64,000 bases of DNA from an uncultured Clostridia bacterium (GTDB lineage Bacteria > Bacillota > Clostridia > Lachnospirales > Lachnospiraceae): positions 62,001 to 126,000 of the forward strand of contig CANRWA010000001.1 in the NCBI GenBank assembly GCA_947643415.1, given 5' to 3'. Both the position numbers and the translations under genes were made by a program. The notes below the pieces were generated by a model. It made no database searches. It saw only the letters and a list, made by a program, of their open reading frames with translations, and had not been told where the DNA came from. Shown here in pieces: positions 62,529 through 64,000 of the stretch (its first letter is position 1; the number at the start of each line of letters is the position of its first letter).

Positions 62529-63503
62529 CTACCATTCCAACAAAACTGCCCCCCAGGTCAATCCACCGCCAAATCCTGACAAAATCAGCTTATCTCCCCG
62601 CTCCAGAAGGCCATTGCGGTTCAGCTCATCCAGAAGAATGGGAATGCTTGCAGAGGAAGTATTCCCATAATGATCCAGATTTGTCGGGAATTTCTCCAGG
62701 TCCACCTTGAGACGGCGGGCAATCACTTCGATTATGCGGTAATTTGCCTGATGCAGGATAAAATACTTAATATCGTCTGCCTCCAATCCAGTCTTTTTCA
62801 AAATCTGTTTGACACAGCGTGGTACAGTACTGACAGCAAAACGGAATACCGCCTGGCCGTCCATACGGATATAGTCTTTCTTTCTCTTAGAGTTGTGAAA
62901 TGGATTCTGGATTCCCCTGCCCTTACAGGTAAGGACATCTCCCTGTGAACCATCCGAGCCTGTGATATTGGCAAGAAAACCACCCTTCGCCCCCTCATCA
63001 CGCTGTACGACAGCTGCCCCGGCACCATCACCAAAAAGGATGCATGAACTTCGGTCTGACCAGTCCACCTCACGGGAAAGAGTCTCTGCCCCCGCGATCA
63101 GGACCGTCCTTGCCATCCCCATCTCAATATAGGCATAGGCAGTGTTGAGGGCAAATAAAAATCCTGAACACGCCGCATTGATATCAAAACAAGTAGCACG
63201 TATCGCCCCAATGGTTCCCTGTACAGAACAGGAAGTGCTGGGGACATATGTGTCCGCCGAAACGGTCGCCACAATGACCATATCCAATTCTTCCGCCGAT
63301 ATGCCGGCATTTTCCAGTGCTGCCTCTGCCGCATGCGCCGCCATATAAGTAGTTCCTTCCTTACCATCCGATAAATGCCTCTCTTTAATCCCTGTGCGCT
63401 GCCTGATCCACTCATCATCGGTATCCACGATGGTGGACAAAAAATTGTTATCTGCAATCTTCTCCGGAAGATAACTGCCGGTTCCAATAATTCTGACTGC
63501 CAT
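62529..63503 (-). CDS. fabH: 3-oxoacyl-ACP synthase III
   Basis: The product (about 324 residues) condenses acetyl-CoA with malonyl-ACP to start fatty acid synthesis. Cys112 in NAACSGF, His in LHQANYRIIE and Asn in YGNTSSAS complete the triad. The ATG at 63503 follows GGAGGG; the open frame to 63587 is upstream leader. No other fab genes are near, unlike many Clostridia with fabH in a fab cluster. Confidence 0.94.
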   Translation of the reverse strand: MAVRIIGTGSYLPEKIADNNFLSTIVDTDDEWIRQRTGIKERHLSDGKEGTTYMAAHAAEAALENAGISAEELDMVIVATVSADTYVPSTSCSVQGTIGAIRATCFDINAACSGFLFALNTAYAYIEMGMARTVLIAGAETLSREVDWSDRSSCILFGDGAGAAVVQRDEGAKGGFLANITGSDGSQGDVLTCKGRGIQNPFHNSKRKKDYIRMDGQAVFRFAVSTVPRCVKQILKKTGLEADDIKYFILHQANYRIIEVIARRLKVDLEKFPTNLDHYGNTSSASIPILLDELNRNGLLERGDKLILSGFGGGLTWGAVLLEW

Positions 63504-63610
63504 ATTTCCCTCCACTTTTAGAAACTGTTCAAGTAATAAGTATAATGCCTTAGGATAGCAAATGTCAATCGTAGCAATGAAAACCATATGTCAGCTTATC
63601 TCATACCACT

Positions 63611-64000
63611 TCAATTTTTTCTAAAAAGCGAATCAAATCTTATGTGAACCCATTTCTTTACCTCAAGATAGGCAAGGTCATAAAGAACCCATGCGATCAC
63701 ACCAACAGCAAACATAACAGGTAAAAACCAGCTTCTGTTCAATAATTTATCCGATACCAGAAGCTGCGGCAGAAAAATGACAAGAAGCGTATATAATACG
63801 GCAAATACAAGAAACCGCATAAACCGGTGCAGCCACTCCTTCTTCCTGCCGGGTGTCATTTTTCCCATCGCCTGATAACTGCCTTCACACACCAGAATAT
63901 AGATGGCAAGGGCAAGATAGAGAAATACATGCAGCTTATTGGGATTCACAAGAAAATCCAATGCTGCACAGACACCAAGAAACAATGTCCCTGCTCCCAT
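63611..64000 (-). CDS. Membrane protein of unknown function (5' end may lie beyond window)
   Basis: At least 129 residues with four hydrophobic segments and basic loops (PGRKKEWLHRF). An ATG falls exactly at the last bases of the window, so the start cannot be decided and the gene may continue. I do not recognise the family. Confidence 0.5.
   Translation of the reverse strand: MGAGTLFLGVCAALDFLVNPNKLHVFLYLALAIYILVCEGSYQAMGKMTPGRKKEWLHRFMRFLVFAVLYTLLVIFLPQLLVSDKLLNRSWFLPVMFAVGVIAWVLYDLAYLEVKKWVHIRFDSLFRKN

Overview
The window looks like ordinary chromosome of an anaerobic, spore-forming Lachnospiraceae-type Firmicute. The evidence is Clostridia-style sporulation and cortex genes (SpoIIM-like, SpoIID-like, two SleB-type hydrolases, a CotH-family kinase), a Phe T-box, a eukaryote-type HisA, Firmicute-style strong Shine-Dalgarno (SD) sites with several TTG starts, and moderate GC. 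I see no integrase, transposase, phage gene or CRISPR array. Most genes lie on the minus strand; the exceptions are DAHP synthase, a tRNA-Leu, a YprB-like exonuclease, an AP2-domain protein and a YihY-family protein.

Layout. 1-6759: a secreted GH43 arabinanase-like enzyme (cut by the window edge), then a four-gene ABC operon (ATPase, permease, GldG-like, DUF4340). 6897-10905: DAHP synthase with its own promoter, a secreted DUF6273/Fn3 protein and a SpoIIM-like protein. 10982-14044: Nudix hydrolase, the UPF0210/UPF0237 pair and a WalJ-like metallo-hydrolase. 14057-21386: diguanylate cyclase, a long FtsA-like protein, coaE and polA. 21503-23181: tRNA-Leu(CAA) and a two-domain polyphosphate:AMP phosphotransferase. 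23233-28755: PBP2-type transpeptidase, FtsW/RodA, U32 protein and ZapA, a wall/division cluster. 28884-35114: Rpn-family gene, AIM24-like gene, ruvB, ruvA, cardiolipin synthase, exonuclease. 35129-44844: alaS, chemoreceptor, CotH protein, DUF2225, glnS. 44926-50934: beta-helix protein, GH13 enzyme, SleB-type hydrolase, hisA and thrC, the last with an unusual three-hairpin element in its leader. 51006-53486: second SleB-type hydrolase, AP2-HNH-AP2-like protein, two small membrane proteins. 53512-58480: T-box-controlled pheST and azlCD. 58679-64000: YihY, SpoIID-like, a second Rpn-family gene, fabH and an edge-cut membrane protein.

The most interesting non-gene signals are a family of about six short stem-loops placed right beside stop codons, the three-hairpin element bounded by 11-bp direct repeats before thrC, and a terminator-like stem at glnS whose 3' arm is also the SD. 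The most interesting proteins are the AP2 protein with a histidine-less HNH core and the FtsA-like ATPase with repeated small beta-rich modules. I did not find a clear new multi-gene system. All starts were chosen by SD inspection, and no database search was possible.
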